A model generated the notes under the pieces. It saw only the letters and a list, made by a program, of their open reading frames with translations. It had not been told where the DNA came from and made no database searches. From contig DASWNP010000021.1 in assembly GCA_036399175.1 (NCBI GenBank), positions 1 to 64,000 on the forward strand: a stretch of 64,000 nucleotides of DNA, in the 5' to 3' direction. The position numbers were made by a program, and so were the translations under genes. The DNA is from DASWNP01 sp036399175. GTDB taxonomy: Bacteria > Acidobacteriota > Blastocatellia > Pyrinomonadales > Pyrinomonadaceae. Below, piece after piece: positions 51,787-60,793 of the stretch. The first letter of the stretch is position 1, and each line of letters begins with the position of its first letter.

Positions 51787-51986
51787 CGCGATAACAAAAA
51801 CGCTCAATCTCTCAATCCTGAACCGGGGCGGCGCTTGAAGAGGCATCGTCGGCGTCTCGAAAAGGCGTCCTCACAGTCTTCTTGCCGTTATAAAAAGTTG
51901 GGAGTATGCTGTCAGAAAGCAGATTAGCCGACGACCGCTCGATTGAGCATCTGAGCCTTGCTTTCCCGAAAAGGAGAAACCCTACC

Positions 51987-53108
51987 GTGAGAATAGTGTC
52001 AAGAGGTTTCGCGCACTCTCTCTTCGTCCTCGTGCTGACCGGAATCGCCGCCTTGAGCGCGCAGGCGCAGAACCGCGAGGCGCACGTCATCTCGGCGCAG
52101 GCAGGGGGCGTCAACTACGTCTCCGGCGATTGTCGCGTGCAGCGCGCGGGCGAGACTGAATGGCGGACGCTGTCGGCGAAAGACAACCTCGGCGTCGGCG
52201 ACGTGCTGCGGACGGGCGCGGGCGGGCAGGTCGAAGTGCTTTTGAACCCCGGAACATATTTTCGTCTCGGCGAGCATTCCGAGTTCACGCTGAAAGACGA
52301 CGCGCTCGATAATCTTCAGCTCAAGCTGGCGAAGGGCAGCGCCGTCGTCGAGGCCACAGGCTTCGACGAGCTACAGGTGACGATTGAGATTGAGACTCCG
52401 CAGACGCAGGTCTCGATTATCAGGAGCGGCATCTATCGTCTGAACGTCACAGAGGCGAACGTGACGGAAGTTTCGGTCGAGAAGGGGCGCGCGCTCGTCG
52501 GTCGTCTGCGTGAGATGACGGTCAAGGGCGGCAAGAGCGCACGCGTGGGCGGCGCGGGAGTGGAGCTTGCGAAGCTCGACAAGAAGAACCGCGACGCCTT
52601 CGACCTCTGGAGCCGCGAGCGCGGCAAGCTTCTGGCTCAGGCCAACGACAAGCTCTCAGCCCGCAACATGAACGCGTTTCTGTCGAGCGACCGCTTCAAC
52701 GATTGGTGGGGCACGCAGATGGGAGATGGAATCGCCAGCCGTCGCCTCGTCGGCATCTGGTGCTTCAACCCCCGCATGGGCATGTATACCTTCGTGCCCC
52801 TCTATTACGGCTGGGGCTCGCCCTACGGTCACGGCTACGGCAACACGCTCCTGCTCAGAGACACCGCGCGCTTCTGTCCGAACTGCCAGCCGCAACAGCA
52901 GACCATCTTCAACAACGGCAGCTCGATTGCCGCCGGACAGGGCGGAGGCGGCCTCGGCGCGGGCGCGGGCTCAAGCGGCGGAGGTGGCGTGTCCTCGCCG
53001 AGCGCTCCGGTTCGACAGGTCGAAATGTCGATGCCGCGCTCGGTCTCTGACGGGCCACGCGCCGTCGAGAGACCCAATGCGCGCCTCCCCGGGAGAGACC
53101 AGGACTAA
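51987..53108 (+). CDS. FecR-domain secreted protein
   Basis: 373 aa from GTG 51987, chosen because AAAAGGAGAAA precedes it and a clean signal peptide then starts the protein (GFAHSLFVLVLTGIAALSAQ). The FecR-like domain (~30-180) shows GDCRVQRAGETEWRTLSAKD, NLGVGDVLRTGAGGQVEVLL, TYFRLGEHSEFTLKDDALDN and VEKGRALVGRLREMTVKGGK. The C-terminal third is Gly/Ser/Arg/Gln-rich. In transport systems FecR relays signals to sigma factors; free-standing secreted copies in Acidobacteria are common and of unknown role. Confidence 0.82.
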   Translation: MRIVSRGFAHSLFVLVLTGIAALSAQAQNREAHVISAQAGGVNYVSGDCRVQRAGETEWRTLSAKDNLGVGDVLRTGAGGQVEVLLNPGTYFRLGEHSEFTLKDDALDNLQLKLAKGSAVVEATGFDELQVTIEIETPQTQVSIIRSGIYRLNVTEANVTEVSVEKGRALVGRLREMTVKGGKSARVGGAGVELAKLDKKNRDAFDLWSRERGKLLAQANDKLSARNMNAFLSSDRFNDWWGTQMGDGIASRRLVGIWCFNPRMGMYTFVPLYYGWGSPYGHGYGNTLLLRDTARFCPNCQPQQQTIFNNGSSIAAGQGGGGLGAGAGSSGGGGVSSPSAPVRQVEMSMPRSVSDGPRAVERPNARLPGRDQD

Positions 53109-53191
53109 TAAACAAACGTTGACTGAGCGCCGGAGGATACAGACGAACCCGGCGAGAGTTTCACAATCGAGCCCTGCCGACGCCCTTTGAG

Positions 53192-54691
53192 CTAGCGCGT
53201 CGGCGGGGCGATTTCGTTGGCGACGATGAGCGCCGAGTGGGTGACGGCGGCGATGCCGTTGCCGGGAAAAACCGTGTCGCCGACCATGTAGAGGTTGGGG
53301 AGAAAGGTTCTGTGAGTGAAGGCGTTCGCGCCGAACACGTCGAGCGACTGGCCGAGGCCGCCGACCATGCCGAGCCTGCGGCGAGTCTGTTCGTAGAAGG
53401 TGCGCGGCGTGGCCGTCTCAATCACTTCGACGCCCGCGCCAAGCTCGGGGAGCGCGCCGTGTAAACGTCGCCAGAGAGCTTCGAGCGCCGACTGGTCTTG
53501 AGCTTCGTGCTCGCTTTCGTCTTCATGAAAGGCGAACCACTGCTCTGGCTCTGTGAAAGCGCAGACGGTCGCGGCACGCTTGCCTTCGGGCGCACGCGCG
53601 TCGTCCGAGGGCGCGACGCTCAACGTGAAGAGCGCGCCGTCGGCGTCGAACTCCTGTCCGGTCTGCCAGTCTGTGAGCGCAAGCATGCGCTCTGAAGCGA
53701 GACGCGCCGCGGCCTCTTCGTCCACGCCTACGTAAAGCAGATACGCGCCCCAGCCGCGCACGCGCTTCAAACGCTCGCGCAGGCTTTGCGGCGTGCGACT
53801 CAGGCCGACGAGTCTTCCGTAGGTGTCCCAGACCGTGAGATTGCTGACGACGGCGCGCGTCGCCTCGATGCGCTCGCCGCTCAAAAGCTCGACGCCCGTC
53901 GCCCTTCCGCTCGAATCGTAAGCCAGCCGCAGCGCGGTCGTGTCGAAGCGAACCTCGCCGCCGCTCTTCCTGATTGACTCGACGAGCGCATCGACGAGCG
54001 ACGCCGCGCCGCCCCTGAGAGCGTGCATCCCACGTAAGGGTTGGCAGAGGGCGACGGCCGCGTAGAGATAGGCGCACTGGTCGCTCGCGCGCTGGGCGAA
54101 AATTTGGAGCTGCGCGTCTACGAAGCGGCGAAAGCGCTCCGACGTGCGAGCGAGATGTTCGGCTGCGGTGTGATTCATCGCGGAGAGAATCCGCGCCGAA
54201 ATGCGCGGCTCACTGGCGATGAGCTTCATGCGTTGGAGTCTCGAAGCAGTCGTCAGGCCGGGCACGCGACGCGCGGCGCGAAGCAGAGCGTCGGCGATTG
54301 CGTCTATCTCGCTGTAGAAGTCGATGGCCGCTCCGGCGCATTCGGGGAAAGCTCTGCGAAGGTCTTCGTCGAACTCGTCGCGCTTCGTCCCGACGCGAAT
54401 GTCGGTCGAATCCGGCAGGCGCACGACGTATGCGGTCGAGAGCGGCTGAGTCTCCGGCGCTTCGACCGGAAGCTCCGCGAAGACGCGCTCGTGTATCTCG
54501 CCCGGCTGCCACGAGGCATAGAGCGAGGCCGTCTGCTCGAAGCGATAGCCGAAACGCTCGAAGCCCGCGACGCACCCCCCTGCGCGCGACTCTCTCTCCA
54601 ACAAACAGACCCGCACGCCGCGCGCCGCCAGAAGCGCCGCCGTCGTCAACCCGCCGACGCCTCCGCCGACCACAACCACTTCGTAAGCCAT
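53192..54691 (-). CDS. CrtI-family FAD-dependent carotenoid desaturase/isomerase-like oxidoreductase
   Basis: 499 aa. N-terminal dinucleotide motif VVVVGGGVGGLTTAALLAAR followed by LLERESRAGGCVAGFERFGY. Middle region PLRGMHALRGGAASLVDALV. The C-terminal motif NAFTHRTFLPNLYMVGDTVF and PGNGIAAVTHSALIVANEIA is the CrtI-type signature. Members desaturate or isomerise carotenoids or oxidise related lipids. No other carotenoid gene is adjacent, so the substrate is open. Confidence 0.85.
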   Translation of the reverse strand: MAYEVVVVGGGVGGLTTAALLAARGVRVCLLERESRAGGCVAGFERFGYRFEQTASLYASWQPGEIHERVFAELPVEAPETQPLSTAYVVRLPDSTDIRVGTKRDEFDEDLRRAFPECAGAAIDFYSEIDAIADALLRAARRVPGLTTASRLQRMKLIASEPRISARILSAMNHTAAEHLARTSERFRRFVDAQLQIFAQRASDQCAYLYAAVALCQPLRGMHALRGGAASLVDALVESIRKSGGEVRFDTTALRLAYDSSGRATGVELLSGERIEATRAVVSNLTVWDTYGRLVGLSRTPQSLRERLKRVRGWGAYLLYVGVDEEAAARLASERMLALTDWQTGQEFDADGALFTLSVAPSDDARAPEGKRAATVCAFTEPEQWFAFHEDESEHEAQDQSALEALWRRLHGALPELGAGVEVIETATPRTFYEQTRRRLGMVGGLGQSLDVFGANAFTHRTFLPNLYMVGDTVFPGNGIAAVTHSALIVANEIAPPTR

Positions 54692-54700
54692 CGGAAGCCT

Positions 54701-55594
54701 TCAGCAGATGAGAACTGTCGTGTGCGGCAGAAGCGGCGCGAGCAGAAGCGAGCCGGACTTCGCCGGGTCGGAGAGCTGCGGGTAGAAGTATTGCAAAACG
54801 ATGAAGACGGACTGGATGCCGTTGAAGACGAGGTGGATGATGAAGCAGGGAAGCAAACGCCCCGTGCGCGCGCGGACGTATGTCAGCGTGAAGCTGAGAA
54901 TCGTGATGGTGACGATGACGCCGAGGTTGTTTCTGTACTGCCACGCGTGAACGAGCGCGAACAGCGCCGAGACGCCGATAATCGCCAGCGCCGCGCCCAT
55001 CGCGCGCCGCAAAGCCGGATAGAGCACGCCCCTGTAAATCAACTCTTCGACGAGCGGCGCAGTGGCCGTCGCCAGAAAGGCGGTCGTGAAGCGCGCGGGC
55101 GTCGAGCTGGTGATGATGTTGTCGATGTCTGTCTCCGCGCCGCCGACGAAGCGCAGGATGACGCCGCCCAGCATGAACAGAAGTATCGACAGCCCCGCGC
55201 TCGTCCAGAGCCCGAACCTCTGGCCGAAGCGCCAGCCGAGCGTCTGCCAGAACGGACGACTGCCGAATCCCGTGATGAACGCCCACGCGAGCGCGATGGT
55301 GACGAGGTGCGACGGAATGACGCTCACGATTGAGACGAGAATGCCCTGCGGGTCAACCGTCACAGCGCGGTTGAAGGCTTCGGGCGTGGCGGAGATGCCT
55401 CGATAGGCGAGATACGAATAGACACCGAAGAACGGAATCAGTCCGAGCACGAAGATGCTCGCCAGCCACATGAGCACCGCCGAGATGATGCCCCAGGGCG
55501 GATTGTCCGGGTCGATGGACGAAAGGTGCGCCGGTGTCTCAGGCGCAAACTCCGCGAACGACTGCTGCGGCAGAGGGCTAATCGGTGTGCTCAC
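54701..55594 (-). CDS. CPBP-family intramembrane metalloprotease
   Basis: 297 aa, about seven to eight hydrophobic segments. The family catalytic motif is APLVEELIYRGVLYPALRRA (EExxxR). A second motif, SALFALVHAWQYR, contributes the (F/H)xxxH-type His, and the third segment PCFIIHLVFNGIQSV carries another. Members process prenylated proteins or bacteriocins, or act as immunity proteins; no bacteriocin gene is nearby. It sits 9 bp downstream (minus strand) of the preceding gene's end. Confidence 0.9.
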   Translation of the reverse strand: MSTPISPLPQQSFAEFAPETPAHLSSIDPDNPPWGIISAVLMWLASIFVLGLIPFFGVYSYLAYRGISATPEAFNRAVTVDPQGILVSIVSVIPSHLVTIALAWAFITGFGSRPFWQTLGWRFGQRFGLWTSAGLSILLFMLGGVILRFVGGAETDIDNIITSSTPARFTTAFLATATAPLVEELIYRGVLYPALRRAMGAALAIIGVSALFALVHAWQYRNNLGVIVTITILSFTLTYVRARTGRLLPCFIIHLVFNGIQSVFIVLQYFYPQLSDPAKSGSLLLAPLLPHTTVLIC

Positions 55595-55634
55595 GATGCA
55601 GACGAGTGTAAGAGAGTTTGACCGAAGCGGTCAA

Positions 55635-56372
55635 TTAAAGCAGGAAGAGCGCGCCGATGATGACGAGGAAGGCATAGACGATTCGGCTGAAGCTCTCTTT
55701 GGGGATGCGTCGGTGGAGCTTGCCGCCAAGATAGACGGCGAGCAGGACGAAGGGCAGCGAGTAGAGATAGAGCTTGAGGACGAACGTCGTCCAGAGTCCG
55801 GCGAGGCCGTGTCCGGCGAGGATGAGAAGCCCTGTGACGAAGAAGCAGCCCTGAAGGGTCGCGCGGAAGTGTTCGGGCGACCAGCGTCGAAGCGCGGCGT
55901 AGATGACGACGGGCGGCCCGTTGGTGTTGTAAGCGCCGCCGAGCAGGCCGGAGATGAAGCCGAAGAGGTACGAGAGATTTTCGCTGGCGACGAAGGGCAG
56001 GCGCGGCGCGACGAGCCCGTAAAGGCCGTAGAGGACGAGCAGCACGCCGAGGATGGATTTGACCAGAGGCTCGGGCGCGACTTTAAGCAGCACGAGCCCG
56101 AAGGGGATGCCGACGAGTGAAGTGAGAATCAGACGCCACGCGGCGCGCAGCTCGACGCTTCGCCAGTCGGTGGCAAGAATCGTGAGGGCGATGGTCGAAG
56201 CGACGAAGGCGACGAGCGGTGTTGCCGTACGAATGCCGAAGAGCAACGCCAGAAGCGGCATCGCCACGAGCGCGTCGCCAAAGCCGATGGCCGAGCGGAT
56301 GAAAGTCGAGATGAAGAGCACGAGCAGCGCCAGCAGGACGAGCGTCGGAGTCTGATTCAGCAAGTCTTCCAT
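55635..56372 (-). CDS. TauE/SafE-family sulfite or anion exporter
   Basis: 245 aa, seven to eight membrane segments. LVLFISTFIRSAIGFGDALV and MPLLALLFGIRTATPLVAFV match the first half, and FGFISGLLGGAYNTNGPPVV matches the second half, the usual inverted two-fold arrangement. Predicted anion exporter of the inner membrane (sulfite, sulfoacetate or similar). No sulfur gene is adjacent. Confidence 0.92.
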   Translation of the reverse strand: MEDLLNQTPTLVLLALLVLFISTFIRSAIGFGDALVAMPLLALLFGIRTATPLVAFVASTIALTILATDWRSVELRAAWRLILTSLVGIPFGLVLLKVAPEPLVKSILGVLLVLYGLYGLVAPRLPFVASENLSYLFGFISGLLGGAYNTNGPPVVIYAALRRWSPEHFRATLQGCFFVTGLLILAGHGLAGLWTTFVLKLYLYSLPFVLLAVYLGGKLHRRIPKESFSRIVYAFLVIIGALFLL

Positions 56373-56397
56373 CTTCTGAAGCAGAGAGGAAAGCGGC

Positions 56398-57330
56398 TCA
56401 GGCGTGTGCCGAGTCTTCGGCAGAAGGGGCGGCGGCGTCGGTCTGTGAACCGTCGAAGTGTCGAAGCATGGCGGCGCGAACCTCGTCCATCAGGCGGGGC
56501 AAGTCTCCTTCGTCGAGCCCGTCGGTCGGCATCGGAGCATCGACGTACATCTCTATTCGACCGGGACGAAAGATGATGGAGTCGCGCGGCAGCACTTGTC
56601 TTGAGCCGACGATGGTGATGGGAACGACGGGAACTTTGGCCTGCATGGCGAGCTTGAAGCCGCCCTTCTTGAAGGATTGAAGCGAGCCGTCGCGCGAGCG
56701 CGTGCCTTCCGGATAGATGAAGGCGCAGATGCCTTCGCGGATTCCGCTCGAAGCGCGGCGCAGGGATTCGACGGCGTCGGCGGTCGAGCTTCGGTCAATC
56801 GAGATGTGCCCGGCGCGTCGCATGTGCCAACCGAGAAAGGGAATCTGGAAGACCTCCTTCTTGGCGGCGATGCGAAGCTGCGCGGGAAGATAGCCGAGCA
56901 TGGCGGGAATGTCCATGTAGCTCTGATGCGTCGAGAGAAAGACGTAGGAGACGCCCGGGCGAATCTGCTCCGCGCCGTGAACGCGGACGCGCGCCCCCGC
57001 CGTGCGCGCAATCATCCGCGACCACACTTGCGCGCAAGCATGCTGCCTGCGACCGCGCGGGTCGAAAAAGGAGACGACGAGCGAAAGCGTGCCCATCACG
57101 ATGGTATAGAGATAGATGAGCGGGATGGCGAGCGCCGAGTGTAGATAGTTGACGAGCGTGGGAGGTTTCGGGGCGGGCGTGCGCGTGGGCGGCGCTGCGA
57201 CGGAGACGTGCGGCGCGGAGGCCGCAGGCGTCGGCGTATGAGCCGGCGGCGGCGCGTGTTCAGGCGGCGCGCTCTCAGGGCTTGCGGCGACGCGCGCGTC
57301 GGTCTGCGCGTTGAAGAGGTTTCTATTCAA
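56398..57330 (-). CDS. plsC: 1-acyl-sn-glycerol-3-phosphate acyltransferase (PlsC-like)
   Basis: 310 aa. The N-terminal ~65 residues are Pro/Ala-rich and unlike the family. The acyltransferase domain has the HX4D motif HQSYMD in FLSTHQSYMDIPAMLGYLPA, the FYPEGTRSRDGSLQSFKKGG glycerol-phosphate site and KVPVVPITIVGSRQVLP. One to two hydrophobic segments anchor it to the inner membrane, where it makes phosphatidic acid. The next gene upstream is a NUDIX hydrolase 6 bp away. Confidence 0.9.
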   Translation of the reverse strand: MNRNLFNAQTDARVAASPESAPPEHAPPPAHTPTPAASAPHVSVAAPPTRTPAPKPPTLVNYLHSALAIPLIYLYTIVMGTLSLVVSFFDPRGRRQHACAQVWSRMIARTAGARVRVHGAEQIRPGVSYVFLSTHQSYMDIPAMLGYLPAQLRIAAKKEVFQIPFLGWHMRRAGHISIDRSSTADAVESLRRASSGIREGICAFIYPEGTRSRDGSLQSFKKGGFKLAMQAKVPVVPITIVGSRQVLPRDSIIFRPGRIEMYVDAPMPTDGLDEGDLPRLMDEVRAAMLRHFDGSQTDAAAPSAEDSAHA

Positions 57331-57336
57331 GGCTTC

Positions 57337-57912
57337 TCAGATTGTCTTTTCGTTCGCATCGGCGACGCGGATGCCGAGTCGCGGCGCGGCGAGCATCAGC
57401 CCGATGATGGTCTTGGCGTCTTCGATTTCGCGCGAGGTAATCATCGCAAGCGCACGACGGAAGGGCAGCCGGACAATCTCTATAAACTCGTCGCCTTCGA
57501 GATTCTGCGCCGTCTCGGTCAAGCCCGTGGCGAGATAGACCCAGAGCTTCTCGGCGCAGAAGCCGGGCGTCGTGAAAAACTCCGAAAGCTGCTCCATGCG
57601 CGCCGCCACCACGCCCAATTCTTCTTCAAGCTCGCGCGCCGCGCTCTCCTGCGGACTTTCGCCCGCTTCGAGCCTCCCCGCCGGAATCTCCAAAACGTAG
57701 CCCGCCGCCGGATGCCGATATTGCCTGACGAGCGCCACCGTCTCATCGTCGAAAACTGCGACCACGCCAGCCCCGCCCGCATGACGCACGACCTCCCGCT
57801 TGTAGACGGCCTCGCCCTCGCGCACCGTATCGACCGCGACATCGAAAACACGCCCCCGGTAAATCTCCTCGCTAGCGAGAACTTCAGGCGACTCTTTGCT
57901 TGATGTATCCAT
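57337..57912 (-). CDS. NUDIX hydrolase (ADP-ribose pyrophosphatase-like)
   Basis: 191 aa from ATG 57912. Complete Nudix box GRLEAGESPQESAARELEEE followed by LG, within the ADP-ribose pyrophosphatase type (VRQYRHPAAGYVLEIPAGRL; TTPGFCAEKLWVYLATGL). It hydrolyses nucleoside diphosphate-linked sugars to AMP plus sugar phosphate. No Shine-Dalgarno is visible before 57912 because the upstream 165 bp is heptad repeat H16. The reading frame stays open through the repeat to 58026 and could be translated as an N-terminal extension of repeats. Confidence 0.9.
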   Translation of the reverse strand: MDTSSKESPEVLASEEIYRGRVFDVAVDTVREGEAVYKREVVRHAGGAGVVAVFDDETVALVRQYRHPAAGYVLEIPAGRLEAGESPQESAARELEEELGVVAARMEQLSEFFTTPGFCAEKLWVYLATGLTETAQNLEGDEFIEIVRLPFRRALAMITSREIEDAKTIIGLMLAAPRLGIRVADANEKTI

Positions 57913-57918
57913 ATGCGT

Positions 57919-58083
57919 AGTGACAAGTGACGAGTGACAAGTGACGAGCAAGAATAAGAGAAAAGTGATGAGTGATGGGTGATGAGTAATGAGTGAAAGG
58001 CGAAGAGCTTTTATCTCAGCCCTCATTACTCATTACTCATCACTTGCTTTTACTTGTCACTCGTCACTCGTCACTCGTCACTG
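57919..58083. repeat. Double-block heptad-repeat hairpin H16 (GTGACGA and GTGATGA families)
   Basis: Outer block GTGACAA/GTGACGA units pairs with GTCACTCGTCACTCGTCACT. Inner block GTGATGA/GTAATGA units pairs with CTCATTACTCATTACTCATC. The apex is GCGAAGAGCTTTTATC. Two unit families are nested symmetrically. It overlaps the folC stop, so the final VTSDE of FolC is repeat-encoded. Confidence 0.9.
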
Positions 58084-59377
58084 CTTTTAACATTTCGCCC
58101 ACGAGGTAGAGCGAGCCTGTGACACAGATGAGCCCGTTGGGGGGCGTCTCGCGGCGCGCGAGGCTCAGGGCTTCGAGGGCTGAAGGCGCGAGCGTGATTT
58201 TACACGATTCGAGCGTGGATGGAACGATGCTCAGAAGGCTTTCGGGCGAGGCGGCGCGAGGGTTGTCGGGCTGAGTCAGAATCAGGAGGCGGGCGGCGGG
58301 AAAGAGCGTCTCAGCAATAGCGGAGAGTTCTTTGTCGCGCATCGCGCCGAAGACGAGCGTCAGAGGGCTTGTGACAAACTCGTCGAGGTACTGGCGCAGG
58401 GCGCGCGCGCCTTCGGGGTTGTGCGCGCCGTCGAAGAGAATGGGCGGCGTCTTGTCTGTGTGTAGCTCAAGGCGTCCGGCATGGCGCGCCCCTTCGAGAC
58501 CTTCGACGATGTGTTCGTGCGAGAGGGTGAAGCCGCGCTCGGCGAGCGTTTCGGCGAGCGCGACGGCGAGCGCGGCGTTCGTTAACTGATGCCGACCGCG
58601 TAGGGCGAGGCAGACGTTTTCGTAAACAGCCGAAGGCGTGACGAAAGTGGCGCGCAGGCGTCCCGTGTCGCAAACGCCTTCGACCCTGATGTCGCGCGTG
58701 GCGAGGCGCGGCACGACGCCGGCCTCGGCACAGCGACGCAGGATTATCTCTTCGGCTTCGGGCTGCTGTGGCAGGGCGAGGACGACGGCGCGCGTTATCC
58801 TTGCGCGAATGATGGCTGCTTTCTCGGCGGCGATTTCGGCCAGAGTGTGGCCGAGATATTCCTGATGGTCGAAGGCGATGGGCGTGATGGCGGCGACGGC
58901 AGCGCCGACAGCAGTCGTAGCGTCGAGGCGTCCGCCGAGCCCCGTCTCAAGGATGCTCAGCTCGACGCGCGCCGTGCGAAAGGCCAGAAGCGCAATCGCC
59001 GTCACCTGCTCGAAGAAGGTCGGGAGCGCGCCCGTCGTCTTCTCAAGCTCGGCCGAGGCATCGCGCACGAGCGTCGCCAGTTGGGCGAACTCCTGTGTGG
59101 AAATCTCAGAGCCGTCGATGCGTATGCGCTCGGTGATGGAGACGAGATGCGGGGAGGTGTAGAGGCCGGTCTTGATGCCTGCGGCGCGAAAGATAGCTTC
59201 GAGCATGGAGGCGGTCGAGCCTTTGCCGTTCGTGCCTGCGATTTGAATTGAAGGGTAGGAGCTTTCTGGATGCCCGAGCGAGGCGAGCAGTCGCTCGGTG
59301 TTGTCGAGGCCGAGCTTGATGGCGAGGGTTTCGTGCCCCAGACTCAGAAGATAGCCGAGCGCCTCTTCAAAATTCAT
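58064..59377 (-). CDS. folC: Folylpolyglutamate synthase / dihydrofolate synthase
   Basis: 437 aa, Mur-ligase family. P-loop GTNGKGSTASMLEAIFRAAG near residue 48; then KTGLYTSPHLVSITERIRID and SILETGLGGRLDATTAV; the substrate-binding FDGAHNPEGARALRQYLDEF and LVFGAMRDKELSAIAETLFP follow. It adds glutamate to dihydropteroate and to folates. The C-terminal VTSDE comes from the heptad element that overlaps the stop codon. It lies downstream of accD on the same strand. Confidence 0.95.
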   Translation of the reverse strand: MNFEEALGYLLSLGHETLAIKLGLDNTERLLASLGHPESSYPSIQIAGTNGKGSTASMLEAIFRAAGIKTGLYTSPHLVSITERIRIDGSEISTQEFAQLATLVRDASAELEKTTGALPTFFEQVTAIALLAFRTARVELSILETGLGGRLDATTAVGAAVAAITPIAFDHQEYLGHTLAEIAAEKAAIIRARITRAVVLALPQQPEAEEIILRRCAEAGVVPRLATRDIRVEGVCDTGRLRATFVTPSAVYENVCLALRGRHQLTNAALAVALAETLAERGFTLSHEHIVEGLEGARHAGRLELHTDKTPPILFDGAHNPEGARALRQYLDEFVTSPLTLVFGAMRDKELSAIAETLFPAARLLILTQPDNPRAASPESLLSIVPSTLESCKITLAPSALEALSLARRETPPNGLICVTGSLYLVGEMLKAVTSDE

Positions 59378-59405
59378 AAGCTTCGAGCTTGCGAGGCCGC
59401 GAGCC

Positions 59406-60359
<954 letters not shown>

Positions 60360-60366
60360 AAAAAGT

Positions 60367-60793
60367 AAACGATGAACGCGGAACGATGAACGATGAACTC
60401 TATTTTATTTCCGTTGCTTGGCGGTTTTAGCTGAAGCCACCAGAATTGCAGTTAACTCTTCAGCTTCATGGTGCAAATCCGCCAGCCGTCCCGCAGGTAC
60501 AATCCCACTATCAGCTAACAATTCAAGCCAGTAGGTGGTTTCTTCAAGCTCTTGCAAACCGCCTTCGATTTTGCTGATAAATTCAGGAGTCGATCTCGCC
60601 CGCTTAGCTTCTCTGTAATGCGCGCCGACCGAAGTCCCACTTCGCAATACCTGCTTGCCTATCACCTGAGCCTCTGTTGCTTTCGGAAGCGAAGCATACA
60701 GATGAATGATTCGCAAAGCGAATGATTTAGTTCGAGCACGTAAATCACGGCTGTCGCTTTCATTCATCGTTCATCGTTCCGCGTTCATCGTTT
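60367..60793 (-). mobile_element. Heptad-arm element H17 with perfect 31 bp arms enclosing a four-helix-bundle gene
   Basis: The left arm at 60367-60398 (AAACGATGAACGCGGAACGA then TGAACGATGAAC) is the exact reverse complement of 60763-60793 over 31 bp. The arms use the same heptads as H2, H8, H9 and H14. Only one gene, 60405-60767, lies between them, and its start codon lies inside the right arm. The right arm also overlaps the stop codon of nrnA, while the left arm abuts the accD start. The interior is less GC-rich than the neighbours. I infer a recently inserted unit. Confidence 0.75.
60405..60767 (-). CDS. Four-helix-bundle protein (S23 / 23S rRNA intervening-sequence family)
   Basis: 120 aa. 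Family marks are the N-terminal DLRARTKSFALRIIHLYASL, then AQVIGKQVLRSGTSVGAHYR, EAKRARSTPEFISKIEGGLQ and ELEETTYWLELLADSG. This family was first known from ORFs inside 23S rRNA intervening hairpins, and is related to the Avd accessory protein of diversity-generating retroelements. It presumably binds nucleic acid as a pentameric barrel. Start ATG 60767 lies in the heptad arm, with GATGAACGATGA as the leader; there is no standard Shine-Dalgarno. Base composition is lower in GC than its neighbours. It interrupts the nrnA-accD order. Confidence 0.92.
   Translation of the reverse strand: MNESDSRDLRARTKSFALRIIHLYASLPKATEAQVIGKQVLRSGTSVGAHYREAKRARSTPEFISKIEGGLQELEETTYWLELLADSGIVPAGRLADLHHEAEELTAILVASAKTAKQRK

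Noticed and set aside
54041..55333. 430-codon plus-strand open frame opposite the CrtI- and CPBP-type genes
   Set aside because: Composition is Arg/Asp/Glu-rich and it spans two well-identified minus-strand genes.
60367..60793. Insertion sequence with transposase
   Set aside because: The enclosed gene is a four-helix-bundle protein without catalytic residues for transposition, and no target-site duplication was evident.
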